Positions 17,648 through 26,538 of a stretch of 64,000 nucleotides of DNA are shown here, piece after piece; positions within the stretch are counted from its first letter, which is position 1, and every line of letters starts with the position of its first letter. The position numbers were made by a program, and so were the translations under genes. The notes under the pieces were generated by a model that saw only the letters and a list, made by a program, of their open reading frames with translations, ran no database searches and was not told where the DNA came from. Source of the stretch: Ignavibacteria bacterium. Its GTDB lineage: Bacteria > Bacteroidota > Ignavibacteria > Kapaibacteriales > Kapaibacteriaceae. The stretch lies in assembly GCA_016873895.1 (NCBI GenBank), contig VGVV01000003.1:310001-374000 (forward strand), in the 5' to 3' direction.

Positions 17648-18991
17648 ATGCTTACACTACCTGATCTTGCAGTCATCATTGGCTCGTTGATAGCAGTCTT
17701 TGTTGCAGCTCGAAAAGGGGCTCATGGTGGAGTGTCAGATTACCTGCTTGCTGGACGAAAGCTCACAACCCCATTCTTTGTGGCGTCTCTTGTGGCTACG
17801 TGGTATGGTGCAGTTCTGGCCTCTGGTGAGTTCATTGTACGATATGGCATGGGATTCATTCTCTGTTTCGGTCTACCATACTACGTTATCGCTATAGCCT
17901 ATGCTGCTGCACTCTCGAAACGTGTACACACGTCGGCGGCATTAACAATCCCAGAGCAGTTTGGTATCGCATACGGTAGGCACGGACGAACCTGTGCTTC
18001 CATCATGCTGCTCGTTATTTCTACACCCGCGAGCTACCAGTTAATGATTGGTTTGCTCGTATCACAAATCTTAGGTGTTTCAACGTTGTGGGGAATAGCA
18101 CTTGGTACGCTTGTTTCGATAGCGTACATCCTTGATAAAGGCTTGCGCAGTGATGTGTACGCAAACGTAGTCCAGTTCGTTCTCATGTACGCCGGAATGA
18201 TTGTTCTTGTAGCCTCGGCGATGTGGCACTATGGCAACCCCATACAGATGTGGCAGGCCCTTCCAGAGCAGGCTATCGCGATGCCGGGTGCAATCGGATG
18301 GACAGGTGTTATCGGCTGGATGTTTATTGCCTTGCAAACGTTCATTGATCCAAACTTCTATGTACGTACCGTAGCCGCATCCGACGAGCGAACTGCGCGT
18401 AGGGGATTGGCACTCAGCGTTGCATTTTGGATGGGTTTTGATTCACTGCAACTTCTTGCAGGACTCTACATCGTTGCGTATGCTCCAAACATCCAACCAA
18501 CAGAATCGTACCTTGCTTTTGCGTCTGCAATTCTACCTCCAGTTTCATACGGTCTCTTCATAGCATCGCTTCTAGCTGCAGTTATGTCTACCCTCGATGG
18601 ATATGCGCTATCAAGCGCAATGATGCTGGTGCGTGACACAATACCATCGCTAGGCAGCAAGTATCATGAGCTCCATCGGTACCGTGCAGCCCTGCTAGCA
18701 GTAGTGCTTATTGGTGGATGTATAGGCTACGTTGTGCCGAGTATCATTGATATCATTTTCTATTCAGGATCGATCGCAGTTTCTGCACTCCTGATACCGT
18801 TAATTGTTTCCTTCACAAGGCACTCGACGATTCTCAATGGCATGATTGTGCCACAGTTGATCGCTCCCGCGGCGGCAGCAATAGTATCTCTGGCCACTCA
18901 ACATGGAGAACCAATATTTGTTGGGCTCACGACATCATTCCTCATCTTTGGTATCTCACTCATTCGCGCACGGTATGCAACCACTAGATAA
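17648..18991 (+). CDS. Sodium:solute symporter family (SSS) transporter
   Basis: This 447-residue integral membrane protein has about 12-13 hydrophobic helices and the SSS-family pattern SDYLLAGRKLTTPFFVAS near residue 30, then TWYGAVLASGE and the IPEQFG segment near 100. The fold is LeuT-like and uses sodium influx to bring in a solute. The solute cannot be told; candidates in the family include proline, pantothenate, sugars and nucleosides. The ATG at 17648 is preferred over a GTG at 17639 because it falls after the rnhB stop. The 3-prime end overlaps the next gene by 17 bases. Confidence 0.88.
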   Translation: MLTLPDLAVIIGSLIAVFVAARKGAHGGVSDYLLAGRKLTTPFFVASLVATWYGAVLASGEFIVRYGMGFILCFGLPYYVIAIAYAAALSKRVHTSAALTIPEQFGIAYGRHGRTCASIMLLVISTPASYQLMIGLLVSQILGVSTLWGIALGTLVSIAYILDKGLRSDVYANVVQFVLMYAGMIVLVASAMWHYGNPIQMWQALPEQAIAMPGAIGWTGVIGWMFIALQTFIDPNFYVRTVAASDERTARRGLALSVAFWMGFDSLQLLAGLYIVAYAPNIQPTESYLAFASAILPPVSYGLFIASLLAAVMSTLDGYALSSAMMLVRDTIPSLGSKYHELHRYRAALLAVVLIGGCIGYVVPSIIDIIFYSGSIAVSALLIPLIVSFTRHSTILNGMIVPQLIAPAAAAIVSLATQHGEPIFVGLTTSFLIFGISLIRARYATTR

Positions 18992-19508
18992 ACTCTACAC
19001 AGCTTCGAATGCAATTTCTGCGCTCCGTGGCCTAATGACAATTCCCGTTGTCATGTGCCTACTCAGCGATCACTTCACAATTGCCTTTTGGTTATGCATT
19101 GTAGCTGCATGGACTGATTGGTTGGATGGATTTGTTGCTCGCCGCACACATACAGTGAGTGAATGGGGCATGATTATCGATCCGCTAGCCGATAAGATAC
19201 TAGTAGGAGCAATTGTCGCCATATTGCTTATCAAGGGCCGATTACCCCTGTGGTATGTATCAGTTGTACTCTCACGCGATCTAGTGATTCTACTAGGTGC
19301 TCAGTGGCTGAAGAGCAAAAACGATCTTGTATTGCCCTCGATGATGACCGGTAAACTTGCTGTTACCGCAATTGCTCTGACTGGCGCGCTATCCATGCTC
19401 TTTGATAGCACATCATTGTTCGTAGTAGGGCCACTCTACATGTCTTGTGCTCTAATGGCTCTATCTTTGTTGGTATACGGAAAGAGATTGCATGGGCTTG
19501 CTCGATAA
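18975..19508 (+). CDS. pgsA: CDP-alcohol phosphatidyltransferase, probably phosphatidylglycerophosphate synthase
   Basis: The enzyme joins a CDP-diacylglycerol to an alcohol, most likely glycerol-3-phosphate, in the inner membrane. In this 177-residue protein the family motif is complete: Asp48, Asp51, Gly52, Ala55, Arg56, Gly65, Asp69 and Asp73 (D-x2-DG-x2-AR-x8-G-x3-D-x3-D). About five membrane helices follow. The start is set at ATG 18975 (MQPLDKLYTASNA), inside the end of the symporter gene; longer readings run deep into it. The DPLADKI segment and size fit PgsA better than phosphatidylserine synthase, but substrate choice is inferred. Its end overlaps ftsY by 17 bases. Confidence 0.85.
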   Translation: MQPLDKLYTASNAISALRGLMTIPVVMCLLSDHFTIAFWLCIVAAWTDWLDGFVARRTHTVSEWGMIIDPLADKILVGAIVAILLIKGRLPLWYVSVVLSRDLVILLGAQWLKSKNDLVLPSMMTGKLAVTAIALTGALSMLFDSTSLFVVGPLYMSCALMALSLLVYGKRLHGLAR

Positions 19509-20487
19509 AATAAAGCAGAAATTCACGGACGTAGCAGACGCACTGTCGTTTGACCGACTCAAAGAGGGTCTGGCAAAGACGAGGGACTCATTTGTAGGCA
19601 GGCTCCGCAGTTTGCTAAGCGGTCGCACGATAGACGATGCCCTGCTGCGCGATATCGAGGAAATTCTCATTACTTCCGATGTGGGCGTAACCACCAGCGA
19701 GAAGATCATAGCCCGACTCAAAGAGCGGGTTCGTGAAGACCGTGTAACAGATTCTGAAGTCATCATTGATATACTCAAGGATGAAATTGCAGACCTCATT
19801 GCCAGCTCGCCTTCGGCTGCAAACGATACGTCTTTTCGTATTGATGAGGCCGACAAGCCCCATGTCATCATGCTGATTGGAGTTAATGGAGTTGGCAAGA
19901 CCACTACGATCGGAAAGCTTGCACATAACTACAAGCGTGCAGGCAAGATGGTTCTTATTGGCGCTGCGGATACTTTTCGTGCAGCCGCCAACGAACAATT
20001 AGAGGTATGGGCTCAGCGCGCAGGTGTAGATATTGTTCAACAACAGCATGGGGCTGATCCAGCGGCGGTAGCCTACGATACGTTACAGTCTGCCAAAGCA
20101 CGCGGTACAGACGTGGTCATAATCGACACAGCGGGCCGATTACACAATAAGCAAGGACTGATGAAGGAATTGGAAAAAATCAGTCGAGTTATGAAGAAGA
20201 TTCATCCTACAGCACCACACGATGTATTCTTAGCCTTGGATGCTACCACAGGTCAAAATGCTTTGCAGCAGGCACGCGAATTCACAAAAGTTGCTCCGAT
20301 TACGGGCATAGTGCTTACCAAGCTCGACGGAACTGCCAAGGGCGGTGCGGTACTTGCAATCGCTGATGCAATGAGCATCCCCGTAAGATATATCGGAGTT
20401 GGTGAAAAGATCGATGATTTGCAGGTGTTCAACACAGAGGCATTCGTCGAAGCGCTGTTTGATGAAAAATCACAGCATCCAGTATGA
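19492..20487 (+). CDS. ftsY: Signal recognition particle receptor FtsY
   Basis: FtsY is the membrane-docking GTPase partner of Ffh in cotranslational targeting. The 331-residue protein has the N-domain four-helix bundle (residues 20-105), then the G-domain with P-loop GVNGVGKTTT at 130-139, DTFRAAANEQLEVW near 160, IDTAGRLHNK near 211 and TKLDGTAKGG near 273. The acidic A-domain found in E. coli is nearly absent, as is normal for short-form FtsY. It overlaps the upstream phosphatidyltransferase gene by 17 bases and the downstream small membrane protein gene by four bases (ATGA). Confidence 0.96.
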   Translation: MGLLDKIKQKFTDVADALSFDRLKEGLAKTRDSFVGRLRSLLSGRTIDDALLRDIEEILITSDVGVTTSEKIIARLKERVREDRVTDSEVIIDILKDEIADLIASSPSAANDTSFRIDEADKPHVIMLIGVNGVGKTTTIGKLAHNYKRAGKMVLIGAADTFRAAANEQLEVWAQRAGVDIVQQQHGADPAAVAYDTLQSAKARGTDVVIIDTAGRLHNKQGLMKELEKISRVMKKIHPTAPHDVFLALDATTGQNALQQAREFTKVAPITGIVLTKLDGTAKGGAVLAIADAMSIPVRYIGVGEKIDDLQVFNTEAFVEALFDEKSQHPV

Positions 20488-20993
20488 AGGTAGGCCGGTA
20501 TACATTGTTGCCCGGAAGAGTGGCATGGTTGATATTTCTGCTAGTCGGCCTTTGCTGCCTGTTGTATCTGGGAACACAAACCATCCTTTTCATTCAAGAG
20601 GCCCGGGTAGCTGTTAACATTGGTACCGACTCAACGAATACGCCAACCCAGCGCATCGTGAACAAGTCGCACTTTGAGGCTCCATCAGACGGACTGTTAC
20701 GACTTGATCAATTGGAAATGATGGCTCGTATCGTTGACTCAGCAGATTCATTAGCACCAATAACTGCTCAGAGCTCACGTACCGAGTACATTATCAAGCT
20801 GCTCAACGAATACACTGTTTCCCTTGAAGAGTACCGATGGATTAGAAGTAGCATTGCGAGCCAACTTACAATGAATACGCGCGAAGCTAAACGAACAAAT
20901 AGTCCATTAGGCAAAGCTCATCAGGTGATGATAGGGGTATTTGAACGTCACCGTAGTTTTTTCCGCGACAGTCTCGACCAGCAGTTGTTATGA
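20484..20993 (+). CDS. Single-pass membrane protein of unknown function
   Basis: I do not recognise this 169-residue protein. A basic N-terminus (MKVGRYTLLPGR) and one long hydrophobic helix (about residues 13-37) are followed by a polar, mostly helical domain of about 130 residues predicted to face the periplasm. The second half (YIIKLLNEYTVSLEEYRWIR) could form a coiled coil. The ATG overlaps the ftsY stop by four bases and its own stop overlaps the next gene by four bases, so its expression is tied to both. No Cys or catalytic motif stands out. Confidence 0.7.
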   Translation: MKVGRYTLLPGRVAWLIFLLVGLCCLLYLGTQTILFIQEARVAVNIGTDSTNTPTQRIVNKSHFEAPSDGLLRLDQLEMMARIVDSADSLAPITAQSSRTEYIIKLLNEYTVSLEEYRWIRSSIASQLTMNTREAKRTNSPLGKAHQVMIGVFERHRSFFRDSLDQQLL

Positions 20994-21343
20994 CATCTCG
21001 TGCCATTTCGGCCCTACGGCTGGTGTATGCTGCACTTGCCTGTATGTTTCTTTGGTTTGCGTCATTGCAGTTCAACGACATTGATGCGGCATTATGGATA
21101 GTTGCATATGGTGTATCGTCCATGCTCTGCCTCGTCTCTGCATTTGGCATTCAGCATCGATTCGTCGGCCGTATCCTCGTTGGTAACTCAACCTGTCTAG
21201 CAATATGGATAGCCTTTCTCATACCTCAAGTAACAGGTCAGTTTTGGGAAGGTGAGATTGAGCGAGAACTCGGTGGACTATCGATCTCGTTTCTCGTTTC
21301 AACCGGCGAATATTTTCTTTTGAGAAAAATGTCACGTTTATAG
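20990..21343 (+). CDS. TMEM220-like small membrane protein
   Basis: The 117-residue protein has four hydrophobic helices. The end of the first and start of the second read FASLQFNDIDAALWIVAYG, which matches the QxNDPDPxxW pattern typical of the TMEM220 family found in bacteria and animals; the aspartates before the Trp are kept. The molecular role of that family is unknown. The start overlaps the preceding gene by four bases. It is the last gene of the housekeeping part of this operon; six bases later the exported-protein genes begin. Confidence 0.75.
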   Translation: MTSRAISALRLVYAALACMFLWFASLQFNDIDAALWIVAYGVSSMLCLVSAFGIQHRFVGRILVGNSTCLAIWIAFLIPQVTGQFWEGEIERELGGLSISFLVSTGEYFLLRKMSRL

Positions 21344-21349
21344 GCATTC

Positions 21350-22111
21350 ATGACACAGAGAAGTGAAACCACTTCTTGCTGTGCTATGAAACTGTTTACA
21401 ATCCTGCTCTGCTTGGCCGCCTACACCGCGCAAGCACAGATGCCCCAAATCATTGCGATCCCGCTACAGATAGAATCGCCAGACTTGCGTGATGGTCTTT
21501 ACGACGTTACGGTGCGCTGGTATGATCAGGCGATAGGGGGCTTACAATTAGGTACAGAGATGCTTACCATCAATATCAAGAGTGGCGTATCCACCATTAC
21601 CCTTGGAAATGCTAGCCCCTTGCCAAGAGCACTTCTCGAGACTGGCAGCGCATGGATCAGCATTCAATTCGTCGGTGTGCAAGAGCCAACATTTCGCTAT
21701 CACGTAACGCCCCAAGCATTCGCACAAACAGCCGCCTTTGCACTTGTTGCCGCCTCGCTAGACCCACGGGCAACCGGACTTGTTACCTCGATCAATGAAA
21801 TGGCCGGTGCACTCGAACTGCGTGGCACTCGAGGCATTCGTGTGCAGCGTGATGGTCGAACACTCACAATCATGTCCAATCAGATTGATACAGCGGGAGA
21901 ATTTCACGGAGATGGCAGGTCCTACGAATTCAGCCTGCCAATCAACGATAGTGGGATTGCGACATCCCAACTTGAATGCTCCGTTTTTAGCCGTGAGTCC
22001 CTGATCCATGCAAGTGCATGGTTCGACAGTACATCAGCTACCTATAGAATTCGCACTTCTGCGATTCTCATGCCAGGCGAAACATTACGGTGGAAACTCA
22101 TCCACCACTAA
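21350..22111 (+). CDS. Exported protein, first of four in tandem
   Basis: The 253-residue product carries a signal peptide (AMKLFTILLCLAAYTAQAQ). Two starts are possible: ATG 21350, with AGG eight bases upstream, and ATG 21386, which gives the more standard signal peptide MKLFTILL. The mature part is beta-rich: IPLQIESPDLRDGLYDVTVRW suggests a fibronectin-like or carrier-type sandwich, and the middle section FRYHVTPQAFAQTAAFALVA resembles connector segments in exported proteins that resemble phage tail fibres. I do not know its function. It probably shares a transcript with the next three exported genes. Confidence 0.7.
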   Translation: MTQRSETTSCCAMKLFTILLCLAAYTAQAQMPQIIAIPLQIESPDLRDGLYDVTVRWYDQAIGGLQLGTEMLTINIKSGVSTITLGNASPLPRALLETGSAWISIQFVGVQEPTFRYHVTPQAFAQTAAFALVAASLDPRATGLVTSINEMAGALELRGTRGIRVQRDGRTLTIMSNQIDTAGEFHGDGRSYEFSLPINDSGIATSQLECSVFSRESLIHASAWFDSTSATYRIRTSAILMPGETLRWKLIHH

Positions 22112-22138
22112 TCATCATCCACTTTACGGAATAACACC

Positions 22139-23038
22139 ATGAACAAGATGCTACAACGCGCTCTTCTATGCGCAGTTTTATGCGGCGGCTCTCTTGCAAT
22201 GAATGCGCAGAGCATAACCACAGGTACTCTCAAGCTGCGTAATGCCCAACCCGAAACGGTAGGAATCACGTTACCAGCTGCCGGTGTTACGGGCTATAGC
22301 ATCGTTCTACCAGCTACGATAGGAACAGCTGGACAATCACTAACTGTGCAGAGTGCCGCTGGAACAACCGCTACGCTTGGCTGGACGTCTAATGACGATT
22401 GGCGCTTAGCTGGCTCATCAATCGCAGCAGGCGGCACAGGTGCTAGCCAGCAATATCTCGGAACGAGCAACTCTCAAGATCTTGTCATTGCTGCTAATGC
22501 TACCGAGGCCATCCGCATTATCGGTATCGCAGGTGCTTCGCAAGGATTTATTGGTATTGGCACATCAACTCCACGCGCAGGCCTGGACATCGCACGCAAC
22601 GTTTTGCTCTCGAATACTGGGACAGCAACAGAGCTGCGCTTTGCAGAGCCATCAGCAAGTGGAACCAATTACACAGCCTTTAAGGCTACAACTCAGGCGG
22701 CAGACGTAACCTATACACTTCCCGATGCAGCCCCAGCAAGTGATGGTATGGTCCTCCATGCAACTTCCGCAGGCGTTCTATCCTGGAAGGCCAACATGTC
22801 CAACACTCCACGTGGACTCTACACGCCAACCGTTGGACAATACATTCACAACATACCAGCCGGATACGATATCAGTGGCAGTGTTATTCCGATGGTGTCC
22901 ATGATGAATCCCGCTGGCACTACGATTAGCGCTTCGGTAACTGCCATCGATGCTGCCACCGATACGTTTACTGTGGAAACATCTGTGCCACTTGGCGCAG
23001 CAGATCGCATTGCATGGATCCTTCTAGCCCCATTCTAA
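22139..23038 (+). CDS. Exported tail-fibre-like repeat protein
   Basis: The 299-residue product has a signal peptide (MNKMLQRALLCAVLCGGSLAMNAQ). The body repeats a fibre-type pattern: GTLKLRNAQPETVGITLPA, GYSIVLPATIGTAGQSL, then ATELRFAEPSASGTNYTAFK and ADVTYTLPDAAPASDGMVL. The phrases LRF-EPS-SGTNYTAFKA and YTLPDA resemble repeats in long exported proteins of Bacteroidota and relatives and echo phage tail-fibre collar regions; the resemblance is by eye. A short globular C-terminal domain follows from about residue 225. No cysteine-rich or catalytic motif is seen. It is likely a trimeric or fibrous surface component. Confidence 0.7.
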   Translation: MNKMLQRALLCAVLCGGSLAMNAQSITTGTLKLRNAQPETVGITLPAAGVTGYSIVLPATIGTAGQSLTVQSAAGTTATLGWTSNDDWRLAGSSIAAGGTGASQQYLGTSNSQDLVIAANATEAIRIIGIAGASQGFIGIGTSTPRAGLDIARNVLLSNTGTATELRFAEPSASGTNYTAFKATTQAADVTYTLPDAAPASDGMVLHATSAGVLSWKANMSNTPRGLYTPTVGQYIHNIPAGYDISGSVIPMVSMMNPAGTTISASVTAIDAATDTFTVETSVPLGAADRIAWILLAPF

Positions 23039-23063
23039 ACAACATCCCATTGGTTGCCATTGT

Positions 23064-24491
23064 ATGATGTACCTAACGTTGACTGCAGTTGTATGCGTCT
23101 TGAGTGCGGTTTCTTCCACCCGAGCTCAGACGATTTCGACAACCACATTGTTGAATCCAAGTAATACGACGCTTTCAATCGTTAATGCATCCACCGAAGG
23201 CATGCCAATCCGACTCTCCACCGGCCCCCTTGGTCAGATCATCTCACTTGAGGTTGACTCGCGAGGGGGCACGTGGTTGAGAGGACCCGTGAGCATAGGT
23301 AGTGATGTGGGAGCAACTACTCGTGAACAGATGCGAGTTGGCCAAATCGCCACGAACTCAGGTACTGGGATCCACGTTGCACTTACGAATACTCTGCAAA
23401 GCACCGGAGTTGCAATTCGCGACATTGGTCCCAATGGCTCTGATCATGCAGGCTTATTGCTCACGAGTCAGGCAAATGGCACCGGTACAGGCATCCGGAT
23501 CGGAGGATTACTTGGCAGCGGACGCTCAACGCTGCAAACAGGAATAGATATTGTTGGCGGACTTGGCATACGCTACAACGCGTTGTATTCAGGAATTGGG
23601 ACCGCGTTGGACATTGGGGGCACAAACCCACCGAAACGAGGCATCGAGGTTGTTACTGCTGGCACAGACCATATTGGGATAACCTCACGTGCAAACACAA
23701 GTGGAACGGGAATAGTTGGTATCTCGCAATCACTCAATAGTGAGCCACTTCTTGTGCAAGCACGAACCGGTGTTATCGGATATGCAGCATCCAACTCTGC
23801 TCTGAGCAGTGATACACTTACCGGTGCTATGGGGCAGGCAGTCCGAGCCGGTTCAGGAGGTACGCAAACAGTTTCATTCGGACTGTTCGGCCGAGCGATA
23901 AGCAGAAGCTCACAACACTCAGGAACATCAATCGGAGTATACGGAGAAGCAGCCTCGCAGTCTGTAGGACAGTACACAACAATCTCTGGCTGCTTCGTTG
24001 GGTCTGGTTCTACCTTGTCTCTGGTTGCATGTGGCGGTGATATCGTGCTAGGCGGAAGACGCGAGTTGCTTCCAAGGCAGATCGTAACACCGTTTTTTAC
24101 TCAGCACAACATGCTTACAACCGTAACTACTTACGATGCATGTATAACTGGAACAGCCTCAATCCATCAGTTGTGCTTGCCCCCTTCAGGTGGTAGTGCA
24201 GTAGTTGCTGGTTTTGTTGCAACCGTAGATGTGTCCAGTCCGGGTGTACTGAGAATTGAAACACAAGGTGCTGTTGCACAACTCGGTGGACTTGAATGTA
24301 CGGTGCAGTCTGGACGAGTGGTGCACATACTTGTCGATAACGGTCCGGTGACGTTGCGGCACGATGAGATGGCCACTCCAGCAGAACTGCGATTCCAGTT
24401 GCCCAATCAGGAAGACATCGTGCTCGTATCAGGTATCGTCTACAGTTTTTGGTACGATGCACAAGATCAATGCTGGAGGCTACTCCGATGA
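23064..24491 (+). CDS. Exported Gly/Thr/Ser-rich beta-repeat protein
   Basis: The 475-residue product starts with a signal peptide (MMYLTLTAVVCVLSAVSSTRAQ). Residues 30-330 are rich in Gly, Thr, Ser and Ile and poor in charge, with recurring turns such as TGIRIGG, GTALDIGG, RGIEVVTAG and GTGIVGIS, spaced as in a beta-solenoid. The C-terminal 130 residues are more ordinary and contain CITGTASIHQLCLPPSGG and TVQSGRVVHILVDNGPVTL, resembling a short endcap or trimeric head. Function is unknown. Its stop codon overlaps the start of the next gene by four bases (ATGA at 24488), so both are probably made in step. Confidence 0.7.
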   Translation: MMYLTLTAVVCVLSAVSSTRAQTISTTTLLNPSNTTLSIVNASTEGMPIRLSTGPLGQIISLEVDSRGGTWLRGPVSIGSDVGATTREQMRVGQIATNSGTGIHVALTNTLQSTGVAIRDIGPNGSDHAGLLLTSQANGTGTGIRIGGLLGSGRSTLQTGIDIVGGLGIRYNALYSGIGTALDIGGTNPPKRGIEVVTAGTDHIGITSRANTSGTGIVGISQSLNSEPLLVQARTGVIGYAASNSALSSDTLTGAMGQAVRAGSGGTQTVSFGLFGRAISRSSQHSGTSIGVYGEAASQSVGQYTTISGCFVGSGSTLSLVACGGDIVLGGRRELLPRQIVTPFFTQHNMLTTVTTYDACITGTASIHQLCLPPSGGSAVVAGFVATVDVSSPGVLRIETQGAVAQLGGLECTVQSGRVVHILVDNGPVTLRHDEMATPAELRFQLPNQEDIVLVSGIVYSFWYDAQDQCWRLLR

Positions 24492-26536
24492 TCAAGCTGT
24501 TTCTATTCAACGCTGCGCTCGTGGCAAGTGCATGCGCTCTTCAATGCCAGACGAGATACTGTAGCTCATACATGGTAGTAGCCATTGATACATGCCAGAG
24601 TATCATCACCGTTGACAGACCCATACACGATTGGGAAAACAATGCACAGATGCTCTTCCTACATGCCTCGAAGTCACGATCGCAGAATGAAAACACAGCT
24701 ATCGGTGATCTTGTGCTATGCCGCATTGATAGCGTGCACCAAGGAAAGGTATTTCTCAATAATGATCTAACGTCACTAACTCAAGACGCCAATTGCCTAC
24801 AAGCAGTTGTTCCCATGGGTGGCATAGATCTGCAAGCAGGAGATACAATCAAATGTGCGCAGTGGAATAGCAGATTCGGTGGAGTGATCATCTTGAGAGA
24901 TAGCATACTTGACCTGCGAAGTATTGTTATCGATGCTTCACATGCTGGCTTCTGTGGTGGCTTTCAGATGTTTTCTGATACTACAACGTCGGGTAGGTAT
25001 CTAGGCTCGCGAATATCAGTGCACGGAGAGACCTTTCTTTCGCACGATACAACCTACGCAGGTCTGGCTGGTGTATCACGCAATGGGGGAGGCTCCGGTG
25101 GTTCTGGAATGATGAAAGGAGGAGCAGGAGGAGCATCGACCACCGCATTTGAACACATCCATGATGGCACTCAGGCCGGCTCACAATACCTTCAACCACG
25201 TATGGTGTTCGGATCTGGAGGTGGCTCTGGACACACAAATGATCTTGGACGATCGTATGGAGGACGTGGCGGTGGAATCGTAGTTGTTATTGCAGACTCA
25301 CTTATCACAGATGCCACCACCACGATTATTGCTTCTGGACAAGATGCAATCAGTGTCTATGCCGATGGAGCTGGTGGTGGGGGTGCAGGTGGCTGTGTTG
25401 CTATAAGCAGCACTGGTACCAGGATAAAAGCTGCGATCAATGTAGCCGGAGGTCATGGTGGCCCTGTAGAATCGAATACACTACTTTCTGGTCCCGGTGG
25501 GGGTGGTGCCGGAGGCATTGTGTTAACAGCTTCAGGCACTACATTCACGCAACCACCCTACATACGTGGGGGAGAGGCTGGCGAGATCATTCAAGGTGGC
25601 ACCGCAGTAGGACAACGAGGTAATCTCTCCGGCGGAGTCGGCACGATCTTAACAAGAGAGAGGCTCTACAGACAACTGCCATCGCGAAAGGCATCACGCT
25701 TTACGCTCATTGCCGGTGATAGCATCGTGGAATACGGACAGTCAACAACCATTCGTGCATTTGGTGATGGTACGGTACGCTGGTTATCGCAGGGGCTTAA
25801 AGGTGCCACGTATAATTCTCGCGACGTCGAGACCCAGCCAATCACGGGTCCGCAGTGGTTTGCAGCAGAGTTTGTCTCTGCTGCTGGTTGCATAACGCGC
25901 GACAGTGTGCGCATTCGGCCTCGAATTGAAGCGCAAACACTTCTTGTAGAAGCCGATTTCCTGCGAGCGCATCCTGGGGACACAGTAGACCTGTTCTTGC
26001 GTGCCGAGCTCACTGCTGCATATAAACGAGATCTCGTGGGCACAATACACGTATCCACATATTCTGCAATGCTCCACCCGTTGAGGTCGCATCGTCTACA
26101 AAATGTTCGATCACATGTGCGTATTCCATTCTCGATAAGCGCGGGATCACTATCAACATTTCGTCGAGAAGCTGCTGTTGTGATGCTCGCAGATTCAGTC
26201 GCTACTCAAATAGCGATCGACAGTGTAACGATCACAAATGCATCGGTATCAATCCGCAGAAAACATGGAAGAGTAACGCTCGATAGCCTATGCGTTGCTG
26301 GTGGTAATCCACGTTTGTTCAATCCCCATACATCGCCGTTCTCGATACTAGGACGCGTTATCACAGCAACAGCTAATGCCATCTTCGTTAGCGATGTGCT
26401 TGGTCGAGACATAGGCGCGACTATATCGCTACAATCGGGCACGGCCACAGTAACGATCCCAGAACATGTTAGGGGGCTTGTATTGATTACTTGCTCACAA
26501 GGCGATCGAGTCTATCATCGCACGTTATACTACTAA
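24488..26536 (+). CDS. Exported glycine-rich protein with possible C-terminal sorting domain
   Basis: Start ATG 24488 gives 682 residues with the signal peptide MIKLFLFNAALVASACALQC. Residues 195-375 contain repeated glycine clusters (NGGGSGGSGMMKGGAGGAS, GSGGGSGHTND, GGRGGGIVVV, GAGGGGAGGCVAI, GPGGGGAGGIVL), each followed by a short hydrophobic strand, as in secreted proteins with glycine-lined beta-helices. A beta-sandwich region follows, and the last 75 residues (VFVSDVLGRDIG-like strand, then GLVLITCSQGDRVYHRTLYY) look like a type IX C-terminal domain, weaker than the one at 518-4591. The gene overlaps its upstream neighbour by four bases and ends two bases from the convergent haem/FG-GAP gene. 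Confidence 0.75.
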   Translation: MIKLFLFNAALVASACALQCQTRYCSSYMVVAIDTCQSIITVDRPIHDWENNAQMLFLHASKSRSQNENTAIGDLVLCRIDSVHQGKVFLNNDLTSLTQDANCLQAVVPMGGIDLQAGDTIKCAQWNSRFGGVIILRDSILDLRSIVIDASHAGFCGGFQMFSDTTTSGRYLGSRISVHGETFLSHDTTYAGLAGVSRNGGGSGGSGMMKGGAGGASTTAFEHIHDGTQAGSQYLQPRMVFGSGGGSGHTNDLGRSYGGRGGGIVVVIADSLITDATTTIIASGQDAISVYADGAGGGGAGGCVAISSTGTRIKAAINVAGGHGGPVESNTLLSGPGGGGAGGIVLTASGTTFTQPPYIRGGEAGEIIQGGTAVGQRGNLSGGVGTILTRERLYRQLPSRKASRFTLIAGDSIVEYGQSTTIRAFGDGTVRWLSQGLKGATYNSRDVETQPITGPQWFAAEFVSAAGCITRDSVRIRPRIEAQTLLVEADFLRAHPGDTVDLFLRAELTAAYKRDLVGTIHVSTYSAMLHPLRSHRLQNVRSHVRIPFSISAGSLSTFRREAAVVMLADSVATQIAIDSVTITNASVSIRRKHGRVTLDSLCVAGGNPRLFNPHTSPFSILGRVITATANAIFVSDVLGRDIGATISLQSGTATVTIPEHVRGLVLITCSQGDRVYHRTLYY

Positions 26537-26538
26537 GA

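Noticed and set aside
22139..26536. A prophage or contractile injection system, suggested by tail-fibre-like sequence
   Set aside because: Each protein has a signal peptide, and there are no sheath, tube, baseplate, portal, terminase or integrase genes nearby.
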